DNA from: Cytobacillus firmus
Lineage (GTDB): Bacteria; Bacillota; Bacilli; Bacillales; Cytobacillaceae
Direction of reading: 5' to 3'
NCBI RefSeq assembly: GCF_023715565.1
Contig: NZ_JAMBOJ010000055.1
Coordinates: forward strand, 1 to 33,512
Length of the DNA stretch: 33,512 bases
Shown here in pieces: positions 16,209-22,744 of this stretch; position 1 is the stretch's first letter; the number at the start of each line of letters is the position of its first letter. The notes beneath the pieces are model-generated. The model was not told where the DNA came from, made no database searches, and saw nothing but the letters and a program-made list of their open reading frames with translations. The position numbers were made by a program, and so were the translations under genes.

Positions 16209-17396
16209 TTGTCTGTGGATCAAAAGAAAAAGATGATTATTTTGATGATCAATATGTTTATTGCAATCGGAAGCTTTGGGATTATTATTCCAATTTTGCC
16301 GGCTTATCTGGAATCCATCAACCAGGGAGGAACAGCAGCAGGCCTGATGATTGCCATTTTTGCGGGTGCCCAGCTGATTTTTTCACCTATTGCTGGGAAA
16401 TGGGCTGACCAGTACGGCCGCAGAAAGATGATTATTTACGGGTTAGCTGGTTTGACATTATCCATGCTTGTCTTTTATGCAGTAGATTCCATTTGGCTGC
16501 TTTACTTTTCACGTGTCATTGGAGGCATTGGAGCTGCATTGCTGATTCCGGCTATCTTTGCTTACATTGCTGATATTACTACCATGGAGCAGCGTGCAAA
16601 AGGGAATGGCCTTGTATCAGCTGCGATGTCACTTGGAATTGTGGTTGGACCTGGGATAGGCGGGTTTTTGGCAGACTTCGGCCTGAAAATGCCATTTCTG
16701 ATTTCAGCGCTTGTATCGCTAGTGGCTGTTCTATTCTCCATTGTGCTCCTCAAAGAAAGCAGCACATTGCAGACCGTGTCAGGAGAAATGTCAGAAGAGG
16801 AACCAATGGTCAAGAAGCTGGCAATGTCTGTTAAGAAGCCTTATTTTATTCCGCTGGTCATTACTTTGGTGATGAGCTTTGGATTAATGGCTTATGAATC
16901 AGTACTGGGACTTTATTTGGATAATGAATTTGCTGCCACTCCGCAGGCAATTGCGGTTATGGTTACTTCGACTGGGATCATTAGTGTTATTGTACAGTTG
17001 TTTGTAGTCGATCGGGTGGTTAGGAAATTAGGAGAAGGAAAGGTATTAAATATATTTTTGGCTGTTGCAGCATTAGGATTCCTAGTCTCACTGTTTGCAG
17101 GCAGCTATGCACTTTTCTTCGTTATTTCTCTGATCATTTTCCTTGCAACTTCCATCCTGCGTCCGGTACTAACCACATTAATTTCAAAAATGGCCGGTAA
17201 TGAACAGGGATTTGCGATGGGAATGAACAATGCATATATGAGCATTGGGAACGTTCTGGGACCAACGATCGCCGGTGTACTTTACGATGTGCGGATAACC
17301 TATCCGTTTGTTCTCGGTCTCGCATTATTGATCGTTACCTTATTTATCACGATTGCCTGGCAGAAAAGGGAGCCTAAACCTAAAGCCGCTGTATAG
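16209..17396 (+). CDS. MFS multidrug-efflux-type transporter
   Basis: 395 residues with twelve predicted helices. The N-half carries the proton-antiporter signature of drug exporters: motif A GKWADQYGRRK in loop 2-3, and a motif C-like segment (SLGIVVGPGIGGFLAD) in helix 5. The length and pattern fit the DHA1 drug:H+ antiporter group (Bmr, NorA, TetA-like). The start is TTG, supported by AAGGGGGG at 16193-16200 eight bases upstream; GTG 16215 is too far from it. It has its own sigma-A promoter and terminator, so it is a single-gene unit. The exported substrate is unknown. Confidence 0.88.
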   Translation: MSVDQKKKMIILMINMFIAIGSFGIIIPILPAYLESINQGGTAAGLMIAIFAGAQLIFSPIAGKWADQYGRRKMIIYGLAGLTLSMLVFYAVDSIWLLYFSRVIGGIGAALLIPAIFAYIADITTMEQRAKGNGLVSAAMSLGIVVGPGIGGFLADFGLKMPFLISALVSLVAVLFSIVLLKESSTLQTVSGEMSEEEPMVKKLAMSVKKPYFIPLVITLVMSFGLMAYESVLGLYLDNEFAATPQAIAVMVTSTGIISVIVQLFVVDRVVRKLGEGKVLNIFLAVAALGFLVSLFAGSYALFFVISLIIFLATSILRPVLTTLISKMAGNEQGFAMGMNNAYMSIGNVLGPTIAGVLYDVRITYPFVLGLALLIVTLFITIAWQKREPKPKAAV

Positions 17397-17401
17397 AAAA
17401 G

Positions 17402-17431
17402 AGCTTGGAGACCTTGTCTTCAAGCTTTTTA
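17402..17431 (+). terminator. Terminator of the MFS gene
   Basis: A 10-bp stem (AGCTTGGAGA with TCTTCAAGCT, one G-U) around CCTTG, followed by TTTTTATTATT. Confidence 0.85.
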
Positions 17432-17503
17432 TTATTCTTGGAGTAAATTACTATTAAGCAAAACTTGGAATTGTGGCAACTTTGTGAAAGAAACCTAGTT
17501 CGA

Positions 17504-17532
17504 TTGACATAATATAAAAAATGTATTATTCT
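17504..17532 (+). promoter_or_regulatory. Sigma-A promoter of the glycine riboswitch-purU unit
   Basis: TTGACA (17504-17509), a 17-bp spacer, then TATTCT (17527-17532), just before the aptamer. Confidence 0.7.
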
Positions 17533-17555
17533 GAAAATAACAAAAATATTAAGCG

Positions 17556-17730
17556 AATGACGGCTGCGGGAGAGAGCATATAATAGCCACCGAAGGAGCA
17601 AGCTTCAAAAATACCCTTGAAGCCAATCTCTCAGGTAGACAGAACCGCAGTCGGACGCATCTCTGGAGAGCGCGCAAGGACATTGCGACACCAAAGGGGT
17701 CAAACTCTCAGGTAAAAGGACAGAGAAGGG
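17556..17730 (+). ncRNA. Tandem glycine riboswitch
   Basis: Two glycine aptamers lie in series. The first (about 17560-17652) has GCGGGAGAG, CACCGAAGGAGCAAGC, GAAGCCAATCTCTCAGGTA and a closing CCGCAG. The second (about 17655-17727) has CTCTGGAGAG, CACCAAAGGGGTCAAACTC and TCAGGTAAAAGGACAGAG. These are the conserved gcvT-type elements. The 3' strand of aptamer 2 (AAAAGGACAGA, 17714-17724) can also pair with TCTGTCCTTTT in the terminator that follows. This predicts that glycine binding favours read-through into purU, an ON switch. Confidence 0.93.
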
Positions 17731-17764
17731 GGATAAAAAAGCCGCCTTTTTTCTGTCCTTTTTA
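17714..17764 (+). terminator. Regulated terminator of the glycine riboswitch
   Basis: AAAAGGACAGA (about 17714) pairs with TCTGTCCTTTTT (about 17751-17763), ending in a T tract. The 5' arm is shared with the end of the second aptamer, as in a ligand-controlled terminator. Confidence 0.8.
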
Positions 17765-17797
17765 TATGGATGGCAAGGCATTTGGAGGAATTTAATA

Positions 17798-18664
17798 ATG
17801 AATACAAATGTTAACGCAAACCGTGCGACATTGCTGATATCCTGTCCGGAGAGACCGGGCATAATCTCCACAGTCTCTAACTTTCTGCTGGAGCATAAAG
17901 CGAATATAGTCCATTTTGACCAGCACACAACCGATCCGCTGGCAGGCATCTTTTTTATGCGGATTGAATTCGATATGAATGATTTTGACGAGTCCTTTTC
18001 AAAACTTAAAGAGGATTTGCCTGAAATGGCAAGGGAATATTCAATGGAGTGGAAGCTGAGCGGCAAAGGCGAGCGCAAGCGGATGGCCATATTTGTTTCT
18101 AAGATGGATCACTGTCTGCTCGAGCTGCTGTGGCGCTGGAAATCGAAGGAGCTTGAGGTGGATATTCCCCTGGTGATCAGCAATCATCCCGACATGAGGG
18201 AAGTGGTAGAAGGGTTTGGAATACCATATCATCATGTCCCGATTACGCCGGATACTAAAGCAGAAGCCGAGTATAAGGCAGTAGAGCTGCTCGATGGAAA
18301 AGCGGACTTCATTGTACTGGCGAGATATATGCAGATTCTTTCGCCGAGCTTTATTTCCAAATTCCCAAACAGGATTATCAATATCCATCACAGCTTTCTA
18401 CCGGCCTTCGTGGGAGCCAATCCTTATGCACGGGCGTTTAACCGCGGAGTCAAGCTGATTGGGGCAACCGCTCATTATGTAACAAATGATTTGGATGAAG
18501 GGCCGATTATTGAGCAGGATGTCCTGCGGGTTAATCACCGGCACACTGCCCAGGATCTCAAAATTGCCGGCAGACATGTAGAGAGGCAGGTCCTCGCACA
18601 GGCAGTCGCCTGGCACGTCGAGGACAAAGTCATAGTGCATGGCAATAAGACGATTGTTTTTTAA
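17798..18664 (+). CDS. purU: Formyltetrahydrofolate deformylase
   Basis: 288 residues. The enzyme hydrolyses 10-formyl-THF to formate and THF, balancing one-carbon pools. An N-terminal ACT domain (about residues 8-85, starting ATLLISCPERPGIISTVSNF) is followed by a formyltransferase-fold domain. The catalytic Asn-x-His is N195-I196-H197 in INIHHSFLP, and the Asp lies in NDLDEGPIIEQD. Length matches bacterial PurU (280-300). The start has GGAGG 8 bases upstream. It sits behind a tandem glycine riboswitch, which links expression to glycine level. No terminator separates it from the 41-residue FbpB-like gene downstream, so the two are probably co-transcribed. Confidence 0.95.
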   Translation: MNTNVNANRATLLISCPERPGIISTVSNFLLEHKANIVHFDQHTTDPLAGIFFMRIEFDMNDFDESFSKLKEDLPEMAREYSMEWKLSGKGERKRMAIFVSKMDHCLLELLWRWKSKELEVDIPLVISNHPDMREVVEGFGIPYHHVPITPDTKAEAEYKAVELLDGKADFIVLARYMQILSPSFISKFPNRIINIHHSFLPAFVGANPYARAFNRGVKLIGATAHYVTNDLDEGPIIEQDVLRVNHRHTAQDLKIAGRHVERQVLAQAVAWHVEDKVIVHGNKTIVF

Positions 18665-18731
18665 GAAGCACTGACAAAAAAAGATCTTGCATCAAGAAGA
18701 TTACCAACATCATGAGAGAAGGTGAGTAGAA

Positions 18732-18857
18732 ATGAAAAAGAAAAAATTATCAATGCTTGAATTGATTAAGGTTAATAAAGAAGAACTTTTAAAAGATCGC
18801 AGTGAGCTTGAGAAGATCGAAAAAAAGTTAGACGATAAATATGCGGATGCACAGTAA
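18732..18857 (+). CDS. FbpB-like small basic protein, copy 1
   Basis: A 41-residue highly charged protein (starting MKKKKLSMLELIKVNKEELL, containing IEKKLDDKY) that matches the pattern of the Bacillus Fur-regulated basic protein FbpB family. Those proteins help the small RNA FsrA repress iron-using genes. Ribosome binding site AAGGTGA lies about 6 bases upstream. It is 56% identical by eye (23 of 41) and equal in length to the protein at 21019-21144. No Fur box is visible nearby. Instead it follows purU by 67 bp without a terminator, so it may be under glycine-riboswitch control. Predicted to be one long amphipathic helix. Confidence 0.8.
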   Translation: MKKKKLSMLELIKVNKEELLKDRSELEKIEKKLDDKYADAQ

Positions 18858-18862
18858 AAAGC

Positions 18863-18895
18863 AAACCCGGCCTGGGAAAAAAAGGGCCGGGTTTT
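18863..18895 (+). terminator. Terminator of the purU-fbpB-like unit
   Basis: AAACCCGGCC (18863-18872) pairs with GGCCGGGTTT (18885-18894), ending in TTTTT. Confidence 0.92.
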
Positions 18896-18904
18896 TAAAT
18901 GAAT

Positions 18905-18932
18905 TAAAAACGCCCAGGGGATCCCCCGGGCG
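18905..18932 (-). terminator. Minus-strand terminator of the small membrane-protein pair
   Basis: Read on the minus strand, CGCCC(C)GGGG-type arms (18911-18920 with 18923-18932, one mismatch) form a GC-rich hairpin followed by TTTTTAATTC. Confidence 0.88.
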
Positions 18933-18940
18933 CCAACTTC

Positions 18941-19054
18941 TTATTTTTGTCTAAAGAAATCTGTGAAAGCATGGTACATTTCCATTCCCTGATAAAAGAA
19001 CAGGCTGGAAGCTGTTAATGAAAATAACCCAATCATTAAAAATCTAATCCACAT
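18941..19054 (-). CDS. 37-residue single-pass membrane protein
   Basis: MWIRFLMIGLFSLTASSLFF followed by YQGMEMYHAFTDFFRQK. There is one hydrophobic helix (about residues 3-20) and a charged amphipathic tail. AAAGGAGG lies 7 bases before this ATG, a near-perfect ribosome binding site; the open frame extends further upstream without such support. It is the second gene of a two-gene unit, 34 bp after the stop of the 105-residue protein, and is followed by a strong terminator. Function unknown; small partner subunits of membrane complexes often look like this. Confidence 0.75.
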   Translation of the reverse strand: MWIRFLMIGLFSLTASSLFFYQGMEMYHAFTDFFRQK

Positions 19055-19088
19055 TATGTCTTCCTCCTTTAATTGTTTTGCTGGACAA

Positions 19089-19406
19089 TTAAGGAGCTTG
19101 AATAACATAATTCGCCTCGTAGAAAATTGGAGTATAAAATATCTTTTTCCTGCGGGCATTGTGCATAGCACTATAAACAAAAAGGATAACTGTCAGAATT
19201 GTAATGGATAAAGAGATGATATCCAAAGTGAAGATATGCTTTTTGGGATCATCTTTTGATAGGAAGCTCTCGGTAAAGTCTGAAACGGTTACCGCTTTGC
19301 TTTGGTCCATCGGAATGTCATTATAATGGACACCAGGATATTGGGTAATGAGAAAGGATAAAAACACAGACAGCAGTAATAGTGGCATTACCTGACGTTT
19401 CCTCAT
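19089..19406 (-). CDS. Two-helix membrane protein of unknown function
   Basis: A 105-residue protein from ATG 19406 (MRKRQVMPLLLLSVFLSFLI), with a purine-rich GGGGTGAGG stretch just before it. An N-terminal membrane helix or uncleaved signal (about residues 6-21) is followed by about 45 polar residues probably outside the membrane (YNDIPMDQSKAVTVSDF), a second helix (about 60-78), and a basic cytoplasmic tail (NARRKKIFY). The frame opens 14 codons earlier but that stretch has no ribosome binding site. It is probably an operon with the 37-residue membrane protein. I do not recognise the family. Confidence 0.65.
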   Translation of the reverse strand: MRKRQVMPLLLLSVFLSFLITQYPGVHYNDIPMDQSKAVTVSDFTESFLSKDDPKKHIFTLDIISLSITILTVILFVYSAMHNARRKKIFYTPIFYEANYVIQAP

Positions 19407-19577
19407 TCCCTCACCCCTTTTCAAGATTATAACTATCATCATAACCACTATTTATAGATTAGTAAACTAAAAGATTTTGACAGGATTCAACTGTTTTTTT
19501 ATTACTGGCAGGGGGGAATCAGGAATTCAAAGGAGTATTTCATGAAATGGGTAAGGTAATAATAAAACACGCATATA

Positions 19578-19593
19578 TGTGAATTATTTCACA
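19578..19593. promoter_or_regulatory. Fnr-type box upstream of the DoxX-like gene
   Basis: TGTGA-ATTATT-TCACA is a perfect match to the Bacillus Fnr consensus TGTGA-N6-TCACA, with flanking symmetry TATGTGAA/TTCACATA. A possible -10 (CATAAG, 19616-19621) would put the box near -42, a classical activation position. About 107 bp separate it from the gene. Confidence 0.65.
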
Positions 19594-19700
19594 TAATGTT
19601 CATTATTGAATAATCCATAAGATTAAAAAGTATATTATATTAATACTGTACTTATATTGTTTAAATAATTTTAAATGCCCTCAAGGAGGCACTATACATC

Positions 19701-20696
19701 ATGAAAAAAATATTTCAGTTATTATTAATATCAGGCTTAGTCATGACACCTTTTTTTACAAACGCTCATGTGAAATGGTTCACGAATGTGACCCCTCAAA
19801 AGGAAACCATTGAAAATATATTATCACCTTTATTTATGGGACTGGCCCTGGCAGCTGCGTTTGTCCTTGCGCTAATGACATTGATTATCCCAAAAACATC
19901 GCAATGGGCCAAAGTCCAAATGCTTGATGACTGGCTCTCAGGGTTCCGCAAATATAGCAGATATATCTTGAAGTATGGAACTGCTGCGGCGTTAATCATC
20001 CAGGTAACGAACGGAACATTGTTTGCGCCTGAATTTCATTTAACCAACACGATTGCTACGATATTAACGTGGGCAGCGATTGGCTTTCTGCTAATTCCTC
20101 ATCATATTTCAACAAAGGCTGGGGCTGTTATTTTACTGGGGCTGTTTGTATACGTAACGATGTATAATGGGATTTTCCATATGCTTGATTATGGATATTA
20201 TGTTGCCATTATTGGAGTCCTCATGGTCGGCAGCACGAAGCTTGAGAAGGTTGGATTTCCATTCTTATATTTGGGCACAGGTTTATCTTTATGCTGGGTT
20301 GCTGTCGAAAAATGGGTCTATCCAAGCATGTCTCTGGATATTGTAGCCAATCATGGAGTCCCGACATTCGGCTTTGCACCTGCTGCATTCGTTGTTATGG
20401 CTGCATTCATTGAGTTTGTAGTCGGTTACCTTCTTGTAGTAGGGATTCTTAACCGAGTAGTTGGCTTCGTCGTGACTGTTATTTTCATCACGACCACAAT
20501 GCTGTTTGGCATGACAGAAGTGATTGGGCATTTTATGATCCATATTGTGCTGATTATTTTCATCATTGAAGGGGTGTCTTTCTATAACCCGCCGATCAAG
20601 CTGCACAAAACCAAAACAGATCAATTTGTGTTTGTATTCCTGAACTTTATTTTCGTCCTTGCGACATTCATTTTAATTTATTACCGGTTTGCTTAA
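19701..20696 (+). CDS. DoxX-like membrane protein with signal peptide
   Basis: 331 residues. An N-terminal signal-like helix (MKKIFQLLLISGLVMTPFF) is followed by NAHVKWFTNVTP, then about eight membrane helices through to the C terminus. The HVKWF motif after the signal and the histidine and glutamate residues within helices (GHFMIHIVLIIFIIEG) match membrane proteins annotated as DoxX family. That group is named after a subunit of thiosulfate:quinone oxidoreductase, but most members have unknown activity. The Fnr-type box upstream suggests induction when oxygen is low, consistent with a respiratory or redox role. It is followed directly by the promoter of the Mn-riboswitch unit. Confidence 0.75.
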   Translation: MKKIFQLLLISGLVMTPFFTNAHVKWFTNVTPQKETIENILSPLFMGLALAAAFVLALMTLIIPKTSQWAKVQMLDDWLSGFRKYSRYILKYGTAAALIIQVTNGTLFAPEFHLTNTIATILTWAAIGFLLIPHHISTKAGAVILLGLFVYVTMYNGIFHMLDYGYYVAIIGVLMVGSTKLEKVGFPFLYLGTGLSLCWVAVEKWVYPSMSLDIVANHGVPTFGFAPAAFVVMAAFIEFVVGYLLVVGILNRVVGFVVTVIFITTTMLFGMTEVIGHFMIHIVLIIFIIEGVSFYNPPIKLHKTKTDQFVFVFLNFIFVLATFILIYYRFA

Positions 20697-20699
20697 GCA

Positions 20700-20728
20700 T
20701 TGACAATTTCAACAAAATGGAATACGAT
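20700..20728 (+). promoter_or_regulatory. Sigma-A promoter of the Mn-riboswitch operon
   Basis: TTGACA (20700-20705), a 17-bp spacer, then TACGAT (20723-20728). It begins 3 bp after the upstream stop codon. Confidence 0.6.
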
Positions 20729-20749
20729 TAATTTAAATAGTTGAATAGT

Positions 20750-20838
20750 TTCTCCTAAAGGGGAGTAGCTTTTACAGCAGAGTCGTCATTTCGGAGTTAA
20801 GAGCTCCCGGCTTTGTTGGCAACCTAAACGTTGTTAGC
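20750..20838 (+). ncRNA. yybP-ykoY Mn2+ riboswitch
   Basis: The sequence shows the yybP-ykoY hallmarks: TCTCCTAAAGGGGAGTAGC at the 5' end, a central GTCGTCATT and AGAGCTCCCGGC region, and GTTGGCAACC near the 3' side. This class senses Mn2+ and turns on Mn exporters. The downstream TerC/YkoY gene is its classical target, which confirms the call. A strong terminator follows directly (20839-20880), so Mn2+ binding should prevent termination. Confidence 0.9.
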
Positions 20839-20880
20839 AAGACCTTTGCCTGTTTCAGGTAAAGGTCTTTTTTGTTTTTT
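20839..20880 (+). terminator. Riboswitch expression-platform terminator
   Basis: AAGACCTTT(GCCTG) pairs with (CAGGT)AAAGGTCTT around TTT, followed by TTTTTGTTTTTT. Confidence 0.88.
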
Positions 20881-20881
20881 T

Positions 20882-20916
20882 AAACCTTTACCGCTTGCTG
20901 GTAGAGGTTTTTTTAT
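20882..20916 (+). terminator. Second tandem terminator before the fbpB-like gene
   Basis: AAACCTTTACC (20882-20892) pairs with GGTAGAGGTTT (20900-20910), followed by seven T. Its arms are similar in sequence to the first terminator (ACCTTTRCC), so the two look duplicated. The remaining stretch to 21018 holds only the ribosome binding site region. Confidence 0.8.
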
Positions 20917-21018
20917 TGCCTGATTTAGCTTGGTAATGAAAATCCTCAATCGACATAACTGCAGGGAAACAGTGCGAAGCTTTCAATACTTAAAAAAATA
21001 GAAGGAAAGGAGACCACG

Positions 21019-21144
21019 ATGAAAAAAGCTAAGATATCATTTGCTGAATTAATGAAGAAAAACAAAGAAGAGTTGCTGAGAGATCAAGCAACGATTGAGA
21101 AAATCGAAAAGCGTATAGACGAAAAATACACAAAGGTGAAATAA
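21019..21144 (+). CDS. FbpB-like small basic protein, copy 2
   Basis: A 41-residue charged protein (starting MKKAKISFAELMKKNKEELL, then IEKIEKRIDEKY) of the FbpB family pattern and a paralogue of the protein at 18732-18857. AAAGGAG lies about 9 bases upstream. It stands between the Mn2+ riboswitch terminators and terC, and its stop is only 14 bp before the terC start. The two are therefore an operon and this small protein should rise with Mn2+. Known FbpB members are Fur-regulated and act with the iron-sparing small RNA FsrA; I see no Fur box here. A link between manganese excess and iron sparing is an inference. Confidence 0.82.
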   Translation: MKKAKISFAELMKKNKEELLRDQATIEKIEKRIDEKYTKVK

Positions 21145-21158
21145 GGGAGGGTGCTTAG

Positions 21159-21941
21159 ATGGAATTATCACTAATACTTGAGTATGGATGGGTGCTGCTG
21201 CTGCTTGTGGCGCTGGAAGGTTTATTGGCTGCTGATAATGCGCTGGTTCTTGCGATTATGGTTAAGCATCTTCCGGAGGAACAGAGGAAGAAGGCTTTGT
21301 TCTACGGGTTAGCCGGAGCGTTTGTATTCCGCTTTGGATCGTTATTTGCAATTTCATATTTAGTAGATGTATGGCAGGTTCAAGCGATTGGAGCACTTTA
21401 TCTTCTGTTCATCGCGGCTAATCACATATTAAGAAAGTTTCTTGTGAAAAAAGGCGAGGAAGAAGCGGAGATCACCGAACCCAAAAAACAATCAGGCTTT
21501 TGGCTGACTGTTTTTAAAGTGGAGCTTGCTGATATTGCTTTCGCTGTAGACTCTATTCTGGCTGCAGTGGCCCTCGCTGTTGCGCTTCCTGATTCAGGAC
21601 TTGGCCATGTGGGCGGGCTTGACGGCGGTAAGTTCTTTGTCATCTTTGCCGGCGGTATGATTGGGCTAATCATTATGCGCTTTGCTGCAAACCTCTTTGT
21701 GGACCTTCTTCACAGGAGACCTGGTCTTGAGATTGCAGCGTTTGGTATTGTCGGATGGGTTGGTGTTAAATTGGCTGTCTATACAATGTCCCATCCTGCA
21801 CTGGCAACCCTGCCTGAAGGATTTGCCAAGTCGACCGGATGGAAAGTTACTTTCTATATAGTCTTAATTGGTATCGCATTAGCTGGATGGTTCCTTTCTA
21901 AGGAAAAACAAGAAGTGCCAGCAGAGGAAAAAGCAAGCTAA
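21159..21941 (+). CDS. ykoY: TerC-family manganese exporter, YkoY-like
   Basis: 260 residues with seven or eight membrane helices. Helix 1 is followed by the TerC signature LEGLLAADNALVLAIMVKHLP, with the acidic residues that carry metal in this family. A second acidic repeat sits in ELADIAFAVDSILAAVALAV. A charged loop (about residues 95-112) separates the halves and the C terminus is acidic. Bacillus TerC proteins (YkoY, MeeF/MeeY) export Mn2+ or support metalation of secreted enzymes. The Mn2+ riboswitch upstream and GGAGG 9 bases before ATG fit. Terminator downstream. Confidence 0.92.
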   Translation: MELSLILEYGWVLLLLVALEGLLAADNALVLAIMVKHLPEEQRKKALFYGLAGAFVFRFGSLFAISYLVDVWQVQAIGALYLLFIAANHILRKFLVKKGEEEAEITEPKKQSGFWLTVFKVELADIAFAVDSILAAVALAVALPDSGLGHVGGLDGGKFFVIFAGGMIGLIIMRFAANLFVDLLHRRPGLEIAAFGIVGWVGVKLAVYTMSHPALATLPEGFAKSTGWKVTFYIVLIGIALAGWFLSKEKQEVPAEEKAS

Positions 21942-21945
21942 GCTT

Positions 21946-21979
21946 AAACAGGGCGGAGATTCTCCGCCCTGTTTTTTTT
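21946..21979 (+). terminator. Terminator of the terC operon
   Basis: An almost perfect hairpin, AAACAGGGCGGAGA with TCTCCGCCCTGTTT, followed by eight T. Confidence 0.95.
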
Positions 21980-21987
21980 AATGAACA

Positions 21988-22015
21988 CAATTCAATCAAA
22001 CGTTTGATTGAATTG
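21988..22015. repeat. 28-bp perfect palindrome, copy 2
   Basis: Left half CAATTCAATCAAAC (21988-22001) and right half GTTTGATTGAATTG (22002-22015) are exact reverse complements with no spacer. The central 16 bp are identical to the palindromes at 15317 and 27000. It lies between convergent genes, so it is not an obvious promoter operator. Confidence 0.85.
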
Positions 22016-22127
22016 CCCTGGACTTTATCAATGAATTTGAAAACATGAAGGGAATCAGCCGGTTCCGCAGCCAAGGGATTTTGATAAGATCGAATACTAA
22101 ATCAAATTATCCACAATGATCATAAAG

Positions 22128-22157
22128 GAATAAAGAGACCCTGCCAGAGGTCTCTTC
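22128..22157 (-). terminator. Hairpin after the thioesterase gene
   Basis: AAGAGACC (22133-22140) pairs with GGTCTCTT (22149-22156) around an 8-base loop. On the minus strand it is followed by a weak TTTATTCC tail. Confidence 0.6.
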
Positions 22158-22213
22158 AGATATTATTCATGTCCATCATAAGAAAATACATATTATAGAA
22201 TATAGGAAGTTTC

Positions 22214-22585
22214 CTAGATAGATGCGAAAATCCCCGATGCTTTGGCAACCACCTGATTCTGATCGTTGTAGATCAGGCAATCTGTGTGGCTGAGTGTCCG
22301 TCCTCTTTTCACAAGATGAGCATCGGCAACTAAATATCCACCTGTGGCCCCCTTTAAGAAACTGACCTTCAAGTCAGCGGTTACCACGGATTGCATCTGG
22401 TTTTCATTCGGCTCAAAGATATTCCCCATTGCTACGTCCGCAAGTGTGGAAATGATCCCTCCGTGCACCAGTCCAGCGCTGTTAATAAAGAGCGGCTGTA
22501 TGGGCAATGTGACTTTCATTTTGCTTTCACTGATTCTTTCGTAATGGAATTTCAGAAATTCATCAAAAGGCTGTTTGATTAGCAT
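22214..22585 (-). CDS. PaaI-type hotdog thioesterase
   Basis: A 123-residue single hotdog-fold protein. The active-site signature LVHGGIISTLADVAMG (about residues 39-54) matches the PaaI/YdiI group, which hydrolyses acyl-CoA thioesters, often aromatic or waste acyl-CoAs. The strand-rich C-terminal half (TADLKVSFLKGATGGYLVADAHLVKRGRTL) is typical. GGAGTG is placed about 9 bases before ATG. It is a single minus-strand gene divergent from the FMN oxidase gene. The neighbours give no clear substrate. Confidence 0.88.
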   Translation of the reverse strand: MLIKQPFDEFLKFHYERISESKMKVTLPIQPLFINSAGLVHGGIISTLADVAMGNIFEPNENQMQSVVTADLKVSFLKGATGGYLVADAHLVKRGRTLSHTDCLIYNDQNQVVAKASGIFASI

Positions 22586-22744
22586 TTATTACACTCCAAT
22601 TTATTATAGTTAAAATGGTTATTCCCGATTTTTTGTGAAATCCCTGCTAATTTACAGAGAAGAGACTCTAAAATTGTTTCATAGTTTCTTAAAATCTAAA
22701 AAAATGATATTATTTTCAATAAATTCAAAAAAAGGCAGGGCTGG

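Noticed and set aside
19536..19570. Five-codon frame (MKWVR) with a good AAGGAG site
   Set aside because: Very short, no attenuator behind it, and separated from the next gene by the Fnr box; probably chance.
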